Origin: an uncultured Clostridia bacterium
Lineage (GTDB): Bacteria > Bacillota > Clostridia > UBA1381
DNA length: 62,849 nucleotides
NCBI GenBank assembly: GCA_947631235.1
Contig: CANRKO010000008.1
Span: 1 to 62,849 of the forward strand
Reading direction: 5' to 3'
Both the position numbers and the translations under genes were made by a program. The notes under the pieces are model-generated. The model did not search any database, was not told the DNA's origin, and saw only the letters and a program-made list of their open reading frames with translations. Of the stretch, positions 45,260 through 55,184 are shown one piece after another. Every line of letters begins with the position of its first letter. Within the stretch, counting starts at the first letter, position 1.

Positions 45260-45335
45260 TTATTAAAAATCCTCCTCGGTTTTATTCTACAGACTGAAAC
45301 ATTATATACCATTTTCATCGGTTTGACAATGTTTT

Positions 45336-45794
45336 TTACGAAAAATCATTTATATATTTGAGAAAAGCCTCGCAGCCCTCGACAATATCGTCGTATGTAA
45401 CGTCAAAATTATGCGTGTACCACGGGTCGGCTATGTCGCGCGGGTTGTCGGAGAAGTCGAGCAGGCGGAAAATTTTATCGCGATGCTCCTCGCCGAGTAT
45501 ACGCGTTATGGCGCGGATGTTCTGCGAGTCCATGCCGATGAAGTAGTCGTACTTGTCCGCGTCGGAGCGTTTAAGCTGCACCGCCGTTTTGCCGTCCGTT
45601 GATATGCCGTGCTCCGCGAGCTTTTTACGCGTGCCGTAATGTACGCCGTTACCGATTTCTTCGGTGCTCGTCGCGGCGGACGCTATGTGGAATTTGTCGG
45701 CGAGACCGCGTTTTTGTACCATGTCGCGCAGGAGAAACTCCGCCATCGGACTGCGGCATATGTTGCCGTAGCATATCATCATTACTCGTATCAT
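45336..45794 (-). CDS. Low-molecular-weight protein-tyrosine phosphatase
   Basis: A 152-residue LMW-PTP. The catalytic P-loop MICYGNICRSPMAEF holds the nucleophile cysteine and arginine, and the general acid aspartate lies in ADPWYTHNFDVTYDD. Start placed at ATG 45794 because CGGAGGTT lies upstream; the frame opens at 45821. In Firmicutes such phosphatases often act on arginine or tyrosine phosphorylation in stress or capsule control. Located upstream of lysS on the same strand with a 76-base gap, so it may share its transcript. Confidence 0.93.
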   Translation of the reverse strand: MIRVMMICYGNICRSPMAEFLLRDMVQKRGLADKFHIASAATSTEEIGNGVHYGTRKKLAEHGISTDGKTAVQLKRSDADKYDYFIGMDSQNIRAITRILGEEHRDKIFRLLDFSDNPRDIADPWYTHNFDVTYDDIVEGCEAFLKYINDFS

Positions 45795-45872
45795 TTTTAA
45801 CCTCCGTTTGATTTCTACCATACCATTTTATCACATTTTTCTTTTATTTTCAAAAAAATTTTAAAAAACACC

Positions 45873-45938
45873 TTGACAAACGGAAAAAAGGTGCTATAAT
45901 GTAAAACATAGTAATTCGATAGGAAAAGGAAGAATTAC
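45873..45938 (+). promoter_or_regulatory. Promoter and inverted-repeat operator of metY-cysK
   Basis: TTGACA (45873-45878), 16-nt spacer, TATAAT (45895-45900). A perfect inverted repeat GTAATTC...GAATTAC (45911-45917 and 45932-45938, 14-nt gap) lies just after the expected start site. Its place suits a repressor of sulphur metabolism such as a CymR-type protein; the regulator is unknown. The remaining leader to 46065 matches no riboswitch I know. Confidence 0.6.
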
Positions 45939-46065
45939 GGAAAGGGTGACGGAACGTGATAACACAGCGTCTGAAAAACATTAAGGACGACCGAATGTGT
46001 CGATGTTGAAATTTAAGGATAAAAGGGATAACCATAAAATATAATGAAGAAAGCGGGTAATAACC

Positions 46066-47355
46066 ATGTCAAATAAAAATTACAGATTTGAAACTTTACA
46101 GCTGCACGTAGGTCAGGAGAGCGTGGACGCGGTAACGGACGCAAGAGCCGTTCCGATTTACGCGTCAACGTCCTATGTGTTCCACAACTCACAGCACGCC
46201 GCCGACCGTTTCGGTCTGCGCGACGCGGGCAACATTTACGGCAGACTTACAAACCCCACACAGGACATATTCGAGCAGAGAATCGCGGCACTCGAAGGCG
46301 GTGTTGCGGCTCTCGCAACCGCGTCGGGCGCGGCTGCTATTACATACGCGATACAGGCGCTCGCACAGGACGGCGGTCACATCGTCGCTTCAAAGACGAT
46401 ATACGGCGGCACGTACAATCTTTTCGAGCATACGCTCCCGCACTACGGCATAACGACAACGTTCGTTGACCCGTATGAGGACGGCGCGTTCGAGAACGCA
46501 ATCCGGGACAATACAAAGGCGATATTCATAGAAACGCTCGGCAACCCCCATTCAAACATAATCGACATTGAGGCGGTCGCGAAAATCGCGCACGCGCACA
46601 ACCTTCCTCTCGTAATTGATAACACGTTCGCGACTCCGTACCTCGTAAGACCTATCGAGTACGGCGCGGATATAGTCGTACACAGCGCGACTAAGTTTAT
46701 CGGCGGTCACGGTACGGCGATAGGCGGCGTTATCGTTGACAGCGGCAAATTCGACTGGGCAGCGTCGGGCAAGTTCCCGCAGTTCGTTGAGCCGAACCCG
46801 TCATATCACGGCGTAAGCTTTACGGCGGCGGCCGGCGCGGCTGCATTTGTGACGTACATAAGAGCAATACTTCTGCGCGATACGGGCGCGACGCTCTCGC
46901 CGTTCCACGCGTTTATATTCCTTCAGGGACTTGAAACGCTGTCGCTCAGGGTTGAGCGTCACGTGGAAAACGCGCTTAAAATCGTTGAATATCTTAACAG
47001 CCATCCGCAGGTCGAGGCGGTACACCACCCTTCGCTCCCGACAGAGGAAGGTCACGAGTTCTATAACAAGTACCTTCCGAGCGGCGGCGGCAGCATATTC
47101 ACGTTCGAGATCAAGGGCGACGCGGCGAAGGCTCAAAAGTTTATCGACAACCTTGAGATTTTCTCGCTGCTCGCCAATGTCGCGGACGTTAAGTCGCTCG
47201 TAATACACCCCGCGACGACCACACATTCGCAGTGCACCGAGGAGGAGCTTTTGGAACAGGGCATAAAGCCGAATACGATAAGACTGTCGATAGGCACGGA
47301 AAACGTAAACGACCTTATCGAAGCTCTTGACGACGCGTTTAAAGCGGTGGTATAA
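46066..47355 (+). CDS. metY: O-acetylhomoserine aminocarboxypropyltransferase (sulfhydrylase)
   Basis: A 429-residue PLP enzyme of the Cys/Met metabolism family: [60 protein letters not shown], and the cofactor lysine in [18 protein letters not shown]. The length and the HVGQE...VPIYASTSY pattern point to O-acetylhomoserine sulfhydrylase, which makes homocysteine from sulphide. First gene of an operon with an ECF S component and cysK. Confidence 0.95.
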   Translation: MSNKNYRFETLQLHVGQESVDAVTDARAVPIYASTSYVFHNSQHAADRFGLRDAGNIYGRLTNPTQDIFEQRIAALEGGVAALATASGAAAITYAIQALAQDGGHIVASKTIYGGTYNLFEHTLPHYGITTTFVDPYEDGAFENAIRDNTKAIFIETLGNPHSNIIDIEAVAKIAHAHNLPLVIDNTFATPYLVRPIEYGADIVVHSATKFIGGHGTAIGGVIVDSGKFDWAASGKFPQFVEPNPSYHGVSFTAAAGAAAFVTYIRAILLRDTGATLSPFHAFIFLQGLETLSLRVERHVENALKIVEYLNSHPQVEAVHHPSLPTEEGHEFYNKYLPSGGGSIFTFEIKGDAAKAQKFIDNLEIFSLLANVADVKSLVIHPATTTHSQCTEEELLEQGIKPNTIRLSIGTENVNDLIEALDDAFKAVV

Positions 47356-47386
47356 TAATTGCAGCAACATCAAAGAAGGGATAAAA

Positions 47387-47878
47387 ATGAAGAACAAAAC
47401 GGTATTTATCGCGCGGTGCGCGGTACTCGCGGCTCTCGCGTGCGTGCTGACGATATTTCCGAAGGTACCTATAGGCGAGGGGTACGTGCATTTCGGCGAC
47501 TGCGTTATCTACGCGGCGGCGCTCGTTATGGGGCCCGTTGCGGGCGCGGCTGTAGGCGCGGTGGGTCACAGCCTGGCGGATTTGATTTCGGGATTTCCGA
47601 TCTACTGTATACCGACGCTCATAATAAAGGGAATACTCGGATTTACGATAGGTAAAATCCTGCACGAAAAACAGAGCGTAAAGCGGTACATACTCGCGGC
47701 GGCAGCGTCACTCGTAATAGTGACGGGCGGATATTTCATAGCCGAATTTCCGATTTTCGGAATGGCGCAGGCGCTTGTGTCGCTCGTGTCGTCGCCGATA
47801 CAGTGGGCGATGAGCATGGTCGCGTCGGCTGTTATAATACCCGTGCTTATCAAAAACAGAAACAGATTGAATTTTTAG
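47387..47878 (+). CDS. ECF transporter substrate-binding (S) component
   Basis: A 163-residue membrane protein with about five or six segments: [60 protein letters not shown]. The ALAxVLT and FGD-AALxMGP-GA-VGxVGHSLAD motifs define ECF S components. These use a shared ATPase/T module encoded elsewhere. The ligand is unknown; the place between metY and cysK suggests a vitamin or sulphur compound linked to methionine/cysteine synthesis. Start set at ATG 47387. Confidence 0.87.
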   Translation: MKNKTVFIARCAVLAALACVLTIFPKVPIGEGYVHFGDCVIYAAALVMGPVAGAAVGAVGHSLADLISGFPIYCIPTLIIKGILGFTIGKILHEKQSVKRYILAAAASLVIVTGGYFIAEFPIFGMAQALVSLVSSPIQWAMSMVASAVIIPVLIKNRNRLNF

Positions 47879-47895
47879 GAAAGAAGGAAAATATA

Positions 47896-48828
47896 ATGTC
47901 AAAAATATATAAGGCGATAACGGAGCTTGTCGGCAACACGCCGCTTTTGGAGCTTACCAATTACGAGAGTGCAAACAATTTGGAGGCAACTGTTCTGGCA
48001 AAGCTGGAGTATTTCAATCCGGCTGGCAGCGTAAAGGACAGAATTGCGATAGCTATGGTGGACGACGCGGAGAAAACGGGTAAGCTTAAAAAGGGCAGCG
48101 TCATAATCGAGCCGACCTCGGGTAACACGGGTATAGGTCTCGCGTCAGTCGCGGCGGCGCGCGGTTACAGAATAATAATCACGATGCCCGAAACGATGAG
48201 TGTTGAGAGAAGAAATCTTTTGAAGGCGTACGGCGCGGAGCTTGTTCTTACCGACGGCGCACAGGGTATGAAGGGCGCGATAGCGAAGGCGCACGAGCTT
48301 GCCGCGGAGATAGAGGGCAGCTTTATTCCCAGCCAGTTCACAAACCCCGCGAACCCCGCATATCACAAGGCGACGACAGGCCCCGAAATTTGGAACGACA
48401 CCGACGGCAAGGTTGACATATTCGTCGCGGGCGTAGGCACGGGCGGCACGCTGTCGGGCGTGGGCGAGTATCTGAAGTCGAAAAAACCCGAGGTTAAAAT
48501 TGTCGCGGTAGAACCTGCGTCGTCGCCGGTACTGTCCGAGGGCAGAGCCGGAGCGCACAAAATTCAGGGTATCGGTGCGGGATTTGTTCCCGAAACGCTC
48601 AACACCGATATTTACGACGAGATTATAAGAGTCGAAAACGACGACGCGTTCGCGAAGGGTAAGGAAATCGCGAGAACGGAGGGTATGCTCGTGGGTATTT
48701 CCTCAGGCGCGGCGGTATGGGCTGCGACCGAGCTTGCGAAACGCCCCGAAAATAAGGGTAAAACGATCGTCGCGCTCCTGCCCGACACCGGCGAGAGATA
48801 CCTCTCGACCCCGATGTTCGCGGATTGA
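47896..48828 (+). CDS. cysK: Cysteine synthase A
   Basis: A 310-residue O-acetylserine sulfhydrylase: [20 protein letters not shown], the PLP lysine in [16 protein letters not shown], the substrate loop [20 protein letters not shown], and the phosphate-binding [22 protein letters not shown] and [12 protein letters not shown] complete the family pattern. Start at ATG 47896 after AAGAAGG; the open frame extends upstream into the ECF gene. With metY it assimilates sulphide. Confidence 0.97.
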   Translation: MSKIYKAITELVGNTPLLELTNYESANNLEATVLAKLEYFNPAGSVKDRIAIAMVDDAEKTGKLKKGSVIIEPTSGNTGIGLASVAAARGYRIIITMPETMSVERRNLLKAYGAELVLTDGAQGMKGAIAKAHELAAEIEGSFIPSQFTNPANPAYHKATTGPEIWNDTDGKVDIFVAGVGTGGTLSGVGEYLKSKKPEVKIVAVEPASSPVLSEGRAGAHKIQGIGAGFVPETLNTDIYDEIIRVENDDAFAKGKEIARTEGMLVGISSGAAVWAATELAKRPENKGKTIVALLPDTGERYLSTPMFAD

Positions 48829-48843
48829 TTAAAAAGAGCAAAC

Positions 48844-48872
48844 AAAAAGCGTATCACCTGATACGCTTTTTT
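48844..48872. terminator. Terminator of metY-cysK
   Basis: AAAAAGCGTATCA pairs with TGATACGCTTTTT with a C-C-like loop; symmetric, and it covers the 3' end of the convergent methyltransferase remnant. Confidence 0.9.
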
Positions 48873-49260
48873 CGTGTTTTAAACGCAATAACGGTAAATT
48901 CACCCGGTACATTTTCATTCGTCCACGCGGGGTGTTCGTCAAAGCTTTTCAAAACAAATCCGCTGTCTGTGACCGCGTTAATTATCTCGCTCATGGTATA
49001 TTTTCTGTAGATGCATTTAGGCATTTTACGGCGGATCTCATCATCAATGAACCGCGCGTGCGCCATTTCTCCCTCGAAGATCTCCGTTGAAAAATAGCTC
49101 ATAGCGGGCTGCTCCAAATTCAGTATATCGGATATTTTTGTAAACGGGTGAAAATCGCTGCATATCATTTTCCCGCCGTCTTTAAGTAATACATGATGCG
49201 CATAAACTCGTCAATGTCGTGGAAATAATGCAGCACTCCGCCTTCCATTACATCGTTCTG
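48854..49260 (-). pseudogene. 3' part of a SAM-dependent methyltransferase gene
   Basis: The frame from 49168 reads MICSDFHPFTKISDILNLEQ through WTNENVPGEFTVIAFKTRKK. Just upstream, in another frame, NDVMEGGVLHYFHDIDEFMR and IMYYLK are encoded; one missing base near 49178 separates them. Together they form the C-terminal half of a class I methyltransferase. Its N-terminal part lies beyond the SIR2 gene at 51970-52158, in the same orientation, and about 80 codons of the middle are absent. The gene is thus broken. Confidence 0.8.
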
Positions 49261-49388
49261 CTTATAAATTCACTTTTACTAATCCATTCCCATTATTTAC
49301 AAGCTCAGATGACGCTCGCAAAGACTGGTTACTTCTTTTTAGAATATAAATAAATGTTGCTGTCGCTCTCCTCATTGACAATATCGGT

Positions 49389-51743
49389 TTAATTGATACT
49401 CAATTGTTTCAATTTTACTAATAGTTTATTAATCGTTGCATCATTACTATCAATTGAAGACAGCCATTCTATGGCAGGTGCTATATAGGCGCTATTGTCA
49501 CCATTAAAAAATTTATTTAAATGCAGTACAATTTTTGCATATAATATGGCATGATAATTTTGTTTTTTATCATTTTTTTGACATTCTTCCAATATATTTA
49601 TAGCTTTAATTAACTGAGTTTCAGCTTGCACCGTATTAAAAGATTTGTTTGCATTGAAAATTATTTCTGCTTTTGAATTCTTCATGCTAAGGTTATTTGG
49701 GAACATAGTTAATGCTTCATCAATTACAGCAAAAGCTTCTTTAGATCTATGTAACAGGGATAGATATAAAGCTTTTTGCTGTAATGTATATGGGCTATCG
49801 TCATAATTATACAGAACATCATACAACTCTATTCCTTCTTTACCACATTCATTTAAATCATTATTCATACTGTCATCAAAAAAAATCTTATAGAATAAGT
49901 GACTATCATATGCTTTGCGTTTAAATGTGTCATATCTAAATACATTTCTTTTATATACTTGGGTTATGAATTTTGTTATTACGGCTTTATAAACATTCTT
50001 TAATTCGGAGTCTGTGGTAAAAGCCTTGTGAGCATGTTTAAGAAAAAATTTTGATCTGATAGAAAAATAATCTTGATCAACACTCACATCAGTAGCATCA
50101 TTAAGTAAGTCTTTCACCTTTTTAGTTAAAGGAACAATCTCATCAAAATAGTCAACAAAGTTAAAAAATGAGAAAAATAAATCTGTTGACATCAATGAAT
50201 CATGCTGCTCCAAATATATCGTAAGCGCAACTAATTGTATTTCATCTCCATAGCATTCATCATCAGAATCATAATAATAAATATTATTAAGGACTTGTAA
50301 CACGCTGTCATAGGTAGCAAAATCCTTAACATTTTGTCCAAGTAGCTCAAAGAAAGAGTATCTCTCATTTTCATTTTCTCTATATGTAAATCTTGGACGA
50401 ACAATATTCTCAGGTATATGATTATAAATTTGACGAGCAGTATCCTTATCAATATTTTCAATAAATTTACCATGGTATTTTATATCTTTTCGTGATAAAA
50501 TATGTTTAATATTGTCAAATAAATATTCGTCTGCTGTTGCTATAAGTCTAACATTTTCAGCGCTCGCAAAACAACATAAAGTTTCTACATCTTTATGCGC
50601 ATCCTGCAGAAAAACAACTATTTTTTCACTATTTATTAATTTAAGAAAAAATTCAGCCTCTTCCTTGGTTGTATCACCTAAGAAATAAAATACATTACTA
50701 CCATTTCTTTTTACCGCGCATTGCATAAGCGATGTGGTTTTTCCTGCAAATTGGCTTCCCAAAATAATAAGATTTTTATTGGTTAATGACAATGCCCATA
50801 TTTCATCAACCAAATTAGTCTCATAGGCATGATTATTATATATAGAGAACCAGTTTGTTACACCAAGTCGATAATAATCTTCCTTTTCATATGTTTCAAT
50901 CGAATATGGCTTTGGAATTCTATATCGATCAAATTCCTTATTGCTTAAAAACTGTAAATTTTCGGATTCTCTTGTAGTTAAAGGTAAATACTTGTTTTCA
51001 AGCCATTCAAACATCTCATCCGTATCAGCAATTATAACCTTACATCCAAGAGCAGTAAAGAATTTGATTTGTTTAGTGTCAGATTCCAAGCATTGAACCC
51101 ATATTCTGGAATGTTTATTGTTATCTAAAAGATATTTTACCATTCTTTGAACACCCGTATCAGCAAAAGAATAGCCCCAAAACAATATGGGATTGTCATT
51201 AAAACGATACCGTGCAATATTATATAATTCCCCATTTCTGTTTTCAACAACGGACAAATCAAATTTTCCGAAATATAAATATGAATCTTTAATGGATACA
51301 TCGCCATTAAGCGCTATATATTCTATTCCGAATTTATTTTTTCGTACGCTGCCGTATGAATTTGTATCGTTAATATAATGTTGTGTATTATCATCTTTAA
51401 AAATAGTTTTGATTATATCATCAATATTCGTTGTAATGATACTTTTTATATTTAATTTATCTATTAATTTGTATTTTGGATTTATTTCGTTTTTAACATG
51501 AAATCTTTCACGCAAATAATTTTGATATTCATTTTTAGGTACCATTTCTGAAGCGGCATATAAATCATCGCTAAAAATCTCATCTATTGAAAATTCTCTG
51601 CAAATATCTTGACATAGCTCTTTTGCGTCAGGGAAGCACTCACCGTTTATATCTGGCAACCGTGAAAAACCGGCACCAACAAATAAAATAATACCGTTTG
51701 ACAATTCATTAATAAATAATTGTTCATAATTATCCTGAAACAT
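49389..51743 (-). CDS. SIR2-STAND-like antiphage defence protein
   Basis: A 784-residue protein. The N-terminal SIR2-like domain (about 1-240) has ILFVGAGFSRLPD (NAD site), SIITTNIDDII and FWGYSFADTGVQRM. A P-loop NTPase follows, with a Walker A LIILGSQFAGKTTSLM (about 328-343) and a probable Walker B VVFLQDAHKD. The C-terminal half is helical and TPR-like (LYLSLLHRSKEAFAVIDEAL). This layout is known in defence proteins where target binding activates NAD depletion. AAAGGAGG precedes the ATG. The gene is much more AT-rich than its neighbours and sits inside a broken methyltransferase gene, which indicates transfer. Confidence 0.85.
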   Translation of the reverse strand: MFQDNYEQLFINELSNGIILFVGAGFSRLPDINGECFPDAKELCQDICREFSIDEIFSDDLYAASEMVPKNEYQNYLRERFHVKNEINPKYKLIDKLNIKSIITTNIDDIIKTIFKDDNTQHYINDTNSYGSVRKNKFGIEYIALNGDVSIKDSYLYFGKFDLSVVENRNGELYNIARYRFNDNPILFWGYSFADTGVQRMVKYLLDNNKHSRIWVQCLESDTKQIKFFTALGCKVIIADTDEMFEWLENKYLPLTTRESENLQFLSNKEFDRYRIPKPYSIETYEKEDYYRLGVTNWFSIYNNHAYETNLVDEIWALSLTNKNLIILGSQFAGKTTSLMQCAVKRNGSNVFYFLGDTTKEEAEFFLKLINSEKIVVFLQDAHKDVETLCCFASAENVRLIATADEYLFDNIKHILSRKDIKYHGKFIENIDKDTARQIYNHIPENIVRPRFTYRENENERYSFFELLGQNVKDFATYDSVLQVLNNIYYYDSDDECYGDEIQLVALTIYLEQHDSLMSTDLFFSFFNFVDYFDEIVPLTKKVKDLLNDATDVSVDQDYFSIRSKFFLKHAHKAFTTDSELKNVYKAVITKFITQVYKRNVFRYDTFKRKAYDSHLFYKIFFDDSMNNDLNECGKEGIELYDVLYNYDDSPYTLQQKALYLSLLHRSKEAFAVIDEALTMFPNNLSMKNSKAEIIFNANKSFNTVQAETQLIKAINILEECQKNDKKQNYHAILYAKIVLHLNKFFNGDNSAYIAPAIEWLSSIDSNDATINKLLVKLKQLSIN

Positions 51744-51969
51744 TTTTTCCTCCTTTGTTTAACATAAAATAAGAATTATCTGACATTGACAATAAATCAA
51801 ACTTTATTGTAAAAACTATTTAATTAATAACATTATAACACATTTTTTATATTTGTCAAACTTTTTTGAAAGCTTTATAAATTCTTGCGGAATACTACTC
51901 GGTCCGGCTTGCACATAAAATCCGGCACGTCATACACAAATGCATGTTAAAAAGTCAGACTCAAACAAT

Positions 51970-52158
51970 ACCTACTTCTATATTCGCGATTTTTACGCCC
52001 TTGTATGTATCAAAATACGCCGAATACCGCTTTAGCTATTTGATTGGATTTTCCCTGATTTTCTTCGCCCGCTCCAAGGGCACGCCCATCTGCTTAACCC
52101 AAAATTCATAAGCGTTGTATTCCCATGCCCGCTTGTTTTGGATGCTGTAATCTTTCAT
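51970..52158 (-). pseudogene. 5' part of a SAM-dependent methyltransferase gene
   Basis: The frame from ATG 52158 reads MKDYSIQNKRAWEYNAYEFW, VKQMGVPLERAKKIRENPIK, an in-frame TAG, then LKRYSAYFDTYKGVKIANI, where similarity stops. Family members continue with a glycine-rich SAM motif, which is missing. The ATG overlaps the stop of the upstream acetyltransferase gene (ATGA), so it was once part of that operon. It is the partner of the remnant at 48854-49260. Confidence 0.8.
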
Positions 52159-52745
52159 ATAACCCCCTCATGTTCGTTACAAAGTGTTTTCCGTTTTACA
52201 AATGTAACCGCGTCATATTGTTTCCCGTTAACTACCCGTATGCCTGCTTTTCTGTCACATTCCGCAAATCCGAGTTTTTCGGCTAAATGTATCATTCGCT
52301 TGTTTCCCGACCATGTTTGAGTATATACGGTGTCCGTGCCGTTTTCGGATAAATACCTAATAAAACATTTCATCGCATTTTCACCATAGCCGCGTCCGCG
52401 CAGCTTCACCGACGGAATATCTATCCCTATCACAATATTTGCTTCATCACGCGTCCACGAATAATTATCGTCTATATAATATCGGTTAATCCAGCCGATA
52501 TGCGTACCGTCCTTGGCACAGATTTCAAATCTCTTGCGAGCAGCATTATTTTCAGTCGACGCAATACAGTTATTAACATACCGTTTCGTCGCGGCAACCT
52601 GCTCCGAAAAAGGCACACAGCGTTCAATCTCCCATGGAGCATCCCAGTTCTGCCATTCCGTTTCGGTAGTATTCCAACGAATATAATCCTCTAAATCCTG
52701 TTCAATCGTATCACGCAGTATGATATTTTTGTATTTTAATTGCAT
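52155..52745 (-). CDS. GNAT-family N-acetyltransferase
   Basis: A 196-residue acetyltransferase: NIILRDTIEQDLEDYIRWNT, IGWINRYYIDDNY, VIGIDIPSVKLRGRGYGENA (acetyl-CoA pyrophosphate loop R-G-x-G-Y-G) and TDTVYTQTWSGNKRMIHLAE with the LGF end. This is the RimJ/RimL-like type that modifies small molecules or N-termini. The substrate is unknown. It is co-directional with, and overlaps, the broken methyltransferase. Confidence 0.9.
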   Translation of the reverse strand: MQLKYKNIILRDTIEQDLEDYIRWNTTETEWQNWDAPWEIERCVPFSEQVAATKRYVNNCIASTENNAARKRFEICAKDGTHIGWINRYYIDDNYSWTRDEANIVIGIDIPSVKLRGRGYGENAMKCFIRYLSENGTDTVYTQTWSGNKRMIHLAEKLGFAECDRKAGIRVVNGKQYDAVTFVKRKTLCNEHEGVI

Positions 52746-52803
52746 AAATATTTCTCCTAATTAGTTTATCTTCCGCTCCGCAAATTCCGTTTTAAATTAT
52801 CTC

Positions 52804-53274
52804 TCAAATCTTCTGTTCCATTTTATATTCCCACACGGTCATACCAAGCGATTTATAAAAATCAATTGCCGTTTTATTAAACTCGCTTACCTGAAGCTGA
52901 ATTACCTGAGCGCCGCGCTCCTTCGCGCGTTTTACCGCTTCATGGTAAAGCGCCGTGCCGATTCCCCGTCTGCGGTAATTTTCATCAACCGCAATATCGT
53001 CTATATACGCGCACACGCGCGGAACAAGCGCGGCATTTCTCGGCGTGCGGATTACGATAAAGCATATGCCTACAATCCTGCCGTCAACGTCCGCGCCGAG
53101 CAATATGAGGTTTTCTTCATTCAAAACTTCCTCCGCAATATATCCGTTTGCTTCGGCGGGGTTTTCAACATTCCTGTATATGTCGGGGCGGTGTTCTACG
53201 TGCAGCTTGTGGATCTGTCTGAAAATTTTGTTTACCGCGTCAAAATCGGACAGCGTTAAATCTCGTATTATCAT
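52804..53274 (-). CDS. GNAT-family N-acetyltransferase
   Basis: A 156-residue acetyltransferase: RDLTLSDFDAVNKIFRQIHK, LGADVDGRIVGICFIVI, AYIDDIAVDENYRRRGIGTA (acetyl-CoA loop RRRGIGTAL) and LQVSEFNKTAIDFYKSLGMT. Start chosen at ATG 53274 since AAAGGAAGTG lies upstream; the frame begins at GTG 53283. The substrate is unknown. It lies on the same strand as the other GNAT gene. Confidence 0.92.
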   Translation of the reverse strand: MIIRDLTLSDFDAVNKIFRQIHKLHVEHRPDIYRNVENPAEANGYIAEEVLNEENLILLGADVDGRIVGICFIVIRTPRNAALVPRVCAYIDDIAVDENYRRRGIGTALYHEAVKRAKERGAQVIQLQVSEFNKTAIDFYKSLGMTVWEYKMEQKI

Positions 53275-53425
53275 TGTTGTCACTTCCTTTTGTCGTTTTA
53301 TAAATTATAGCATAAAATTTCGTCTAAATCAATATGACATACATTCTGCTTATTTTCCGTGAAAAGATATGGATTTTATGAGCATTTTCTCGGCTCTTGA
53401 CTCGGGAAAATCAGCAATTTTAAAA

Positions 53426-53468
53426 CAGAAAAACGCTCCGATGAACCATTGTCCGTTCGGAGCGTTTC
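53426..53468 (-). terminator. Terminator of the asd-dapA-dapB cluster
   Basis: AAACGCTCCGA pairs with TCGGAGCGTTT; on the minus strand a TTTTTCTGTTTT tract follows. Confidence 0.8.
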
Positions 53469-53488
53469 TATCGTCAGATTTTCAATTT

Positions 53489-54247
53489 TTACAGTTCGCT
53501 TATAATATCGCTCATGTTATACATACCGGCGGGTTTGGTCGCGATAAACTTAGCCGCCTTAATCGCGCCGACGGCGAAAACCTCCTTGCTGTGGGCGCTG
53601 TGCTTAAGCTCTATAACCTCGTCCGTGCCGGCGAAAATAACTTCGTGGTCGCCGACGATCGTGCCGCCGCGCACGGCGTGCAGACCAATCTCCGTTTTCT
53701 TCCTCTTTCTCCGTACCGCGTGACGGTCATAGACGTACTCGGCGGGGAAAGACAGCGTTTCGTCAATCGCGTCGGCAATCGCAAGAGCCGTGCCGGAGGG
53801 AGCGTCGATTTTCTGGTTGTGGTGACGCTCGACAATCTCAATGTCAAAATTGCCCTCCAAAAGCTTAGTCGCTTTTTTGGCGAGGTCGATAAGCAGATTG
53901 ATGCCGAGACTCATGTTCGCCGAAAAGAACACGGGGATTTCCTCCGATGCTTTCTTAAATTCAGCCTTCTGCTCGTCGGTGTAACCCGTCGTCGCGAGGA
54001 TAACGGGAAGCCGGCGCGATTTGCAGTACGTTAAAATACCCGTGAGCGCCGAGGGGTGCGAAAAGTCAATCACAACGTCCGCATCGCCCGTAAATTCATT
54101 GGGGTCGGTAAACACGGGGTACGCGTTCTCCTTCGCGTCGTTCACGTCAAACCCCGCGACGATTTCGCACTCGTCGTCGGCTGCCGCGAGACGCGATATG
54201 ACCTGACCCATTTTACCGTTACAGCCGTTCATTATTATCTTTATCAT
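53489..54247 (-). CDS. dapB: 4-hydroxy-tetrahydrodipicolinate reductase
   Basis: A 252-residue enzyme of lysine/diaminopimelate synthesis. The NAD(P) loop is MNGCNGKMGQVI, followed by VVIDFSHPSAL, ATTGYTDEQ and the catalytic ERHHNQKIDAPSGTALAIAD. It reduces the dapA product. Last gene of the riboswitch-controlled asd-dapA-dapB cluster; 17 nt after dapA. Confidence 0.97.
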   Translation of the reverse strand: MIKIIMNGCNGKMGQVISRLAAADDECEIVAGFDVNDAKENAYPVFTDPNEFTGDADVVIDFSHPSALTGILTYCKSRRLPVILATTGYTDEQKAEFKKASEEIPVFFSANMSLGINLLIDLAKKATKLLEGNFDIEIVERHHNQKIDAPSGTALAIADAIDETLSFPAEYVYDRHAVRRKRKKTEIGLHAVRGGTIVGDHEVIFAGTDEVIELKHSAHSKEVFAVGAIKAAKFIATKPAGMYNMSDIISEL

Positions 54248-54264
54248 TGGACGTTTCTCCTTTT

Positions 54265-55152
54265 TTACGCGAGTTTAATACCCGCCTCTGCCATTGATTT
54301 TGCGAGCTTAGCCTTATGTTCCTCCGTCATTTCGACAAGCGGCATACGCAGGTTGCCCGCGTTAAAGCCCATCATGTTGAGAGCCGTTTTTACCGGCACG
54401 GGGTTTACCTCGATAAACAAATCGTTTATGAGCGTGAGCAGCTTAAGCTGCATATCTCTTGCTTTTTCCACGTCGCCGTTAAAGAAGCTTTCGCACATTT
54501 CGTGCGTCTCCTTCGGCATTACGTTTGCCAGTACCGATATAACGCCCTTGCCACCGAGCGACAGCGTGGGGACTATCATATCGTCGTTGCCGGAGTATAT
54601 GTAAAGTTCGGGTACTTCCGCGGCGACCTTCGCCATGTAGCTGATGTTGCCGCTCGCTTCCTTGACCGCGACGATGTTTTCCGCCTTCGCGAGTTCCTTC
54701 AGCGTGTCTATGTTGAACGACATGCCCGTGCGCGACGGCACGTTGTAGAGAATAATCGGGATTTTAACGGCGTTCGCGATAGCCGTAAAGTGCGCGACAA
54801 GTCCGTGCTGCGAGGTTTTGTTGTAGTACGGCGTGACGGAAAGTATCGCGTCCGCGCCGAGTTCCTCCGCTCTTTTCGTAAGTTCTATCGCGTGGCGCGT
54901 GTCGTTTGAGCCCGTGCCCGCGATTACGGGTATGCGTCCGTTTACCTTTTTAACGGTGTACTCGATAGCCGCGAGATGTTCCTCGTCCGGCATCGTTGAC
55001 GCTTCGCCGGTAGTGCCGCAGATTATGACCGCGTCGGTGCCGTTGTCAATGTTAAATTCAATAAGTCTGCCAAGCTCGTCATAGTTGGTCTTTTGACCGT
55101 CGAACGGCGTGATTATCGCAACGCCCGAACCTGTGAACGGTAATGTTTTCAT
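54265..55152 (-). CDS. dapA: 4-hydroxy-tetrahydrodipicolinate synthase
   Basis: A 295-residue aldolase. The TIM barrel begins GSGVAIITPFDGQKTNYDEL, then CGTTGEASTMPDEEHLAAIE, SVTPYYNKTSQHGLVAHF, YNVPSRTGMSFNIDTL and the Schiff-base lysine in IVAVKEASGNI. It condenses aspartate semialdehyde with pyruvate. Start at 55152 after AGGAGGATAT; the frame extends to 55224. Confidence 0.97.
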   Translation of the reverse strand: MKTLPFTGSGVAIITPFDGQKTNYDELGRLIEFNIDNGTDAVIICGTTGEASTMPDEEHLAAIEYTVKKVNGRIPVIAGTGSNDTRHAIELTKRAEELGADAILSVTPYYNKTSQHGLVAHFTAIANAVKIPIILYNVPSRTGMSFNIDTLKELAKAENIVAVKEASGNISYMAKVAAEVPELYIYSGNDDMIVPTLSLGGKGVISVLANVMPKETHEMCESFFNGDVEKARDMQLKLLTLINDLFIEVNPVPVKTALNMMGFNAGNLRMPLVEMTEEHKAKLAKSMAEAGIKLA

Positions 55153-55184
55153 TTTATATCCTCCTATTGATTTATTCGGTTTTT

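Noticed and set aside
45260..45335. T-box leader for lysS
   Set aside because: The gap is only 76 bases and shows no T-box sequence or specifier structure.
45905..46065. SAM or T-box riboswitch in the metY leader
   Set aside because: Conserved blocks of neither family were found; only an inverted repeat near the start site is clear.
50231..50473. 80-residue frame inside the SIR2 gene
   Set aside because: Shadow of the 784-residue gene on the same strand in another frame, with no ribosome site or known motif.
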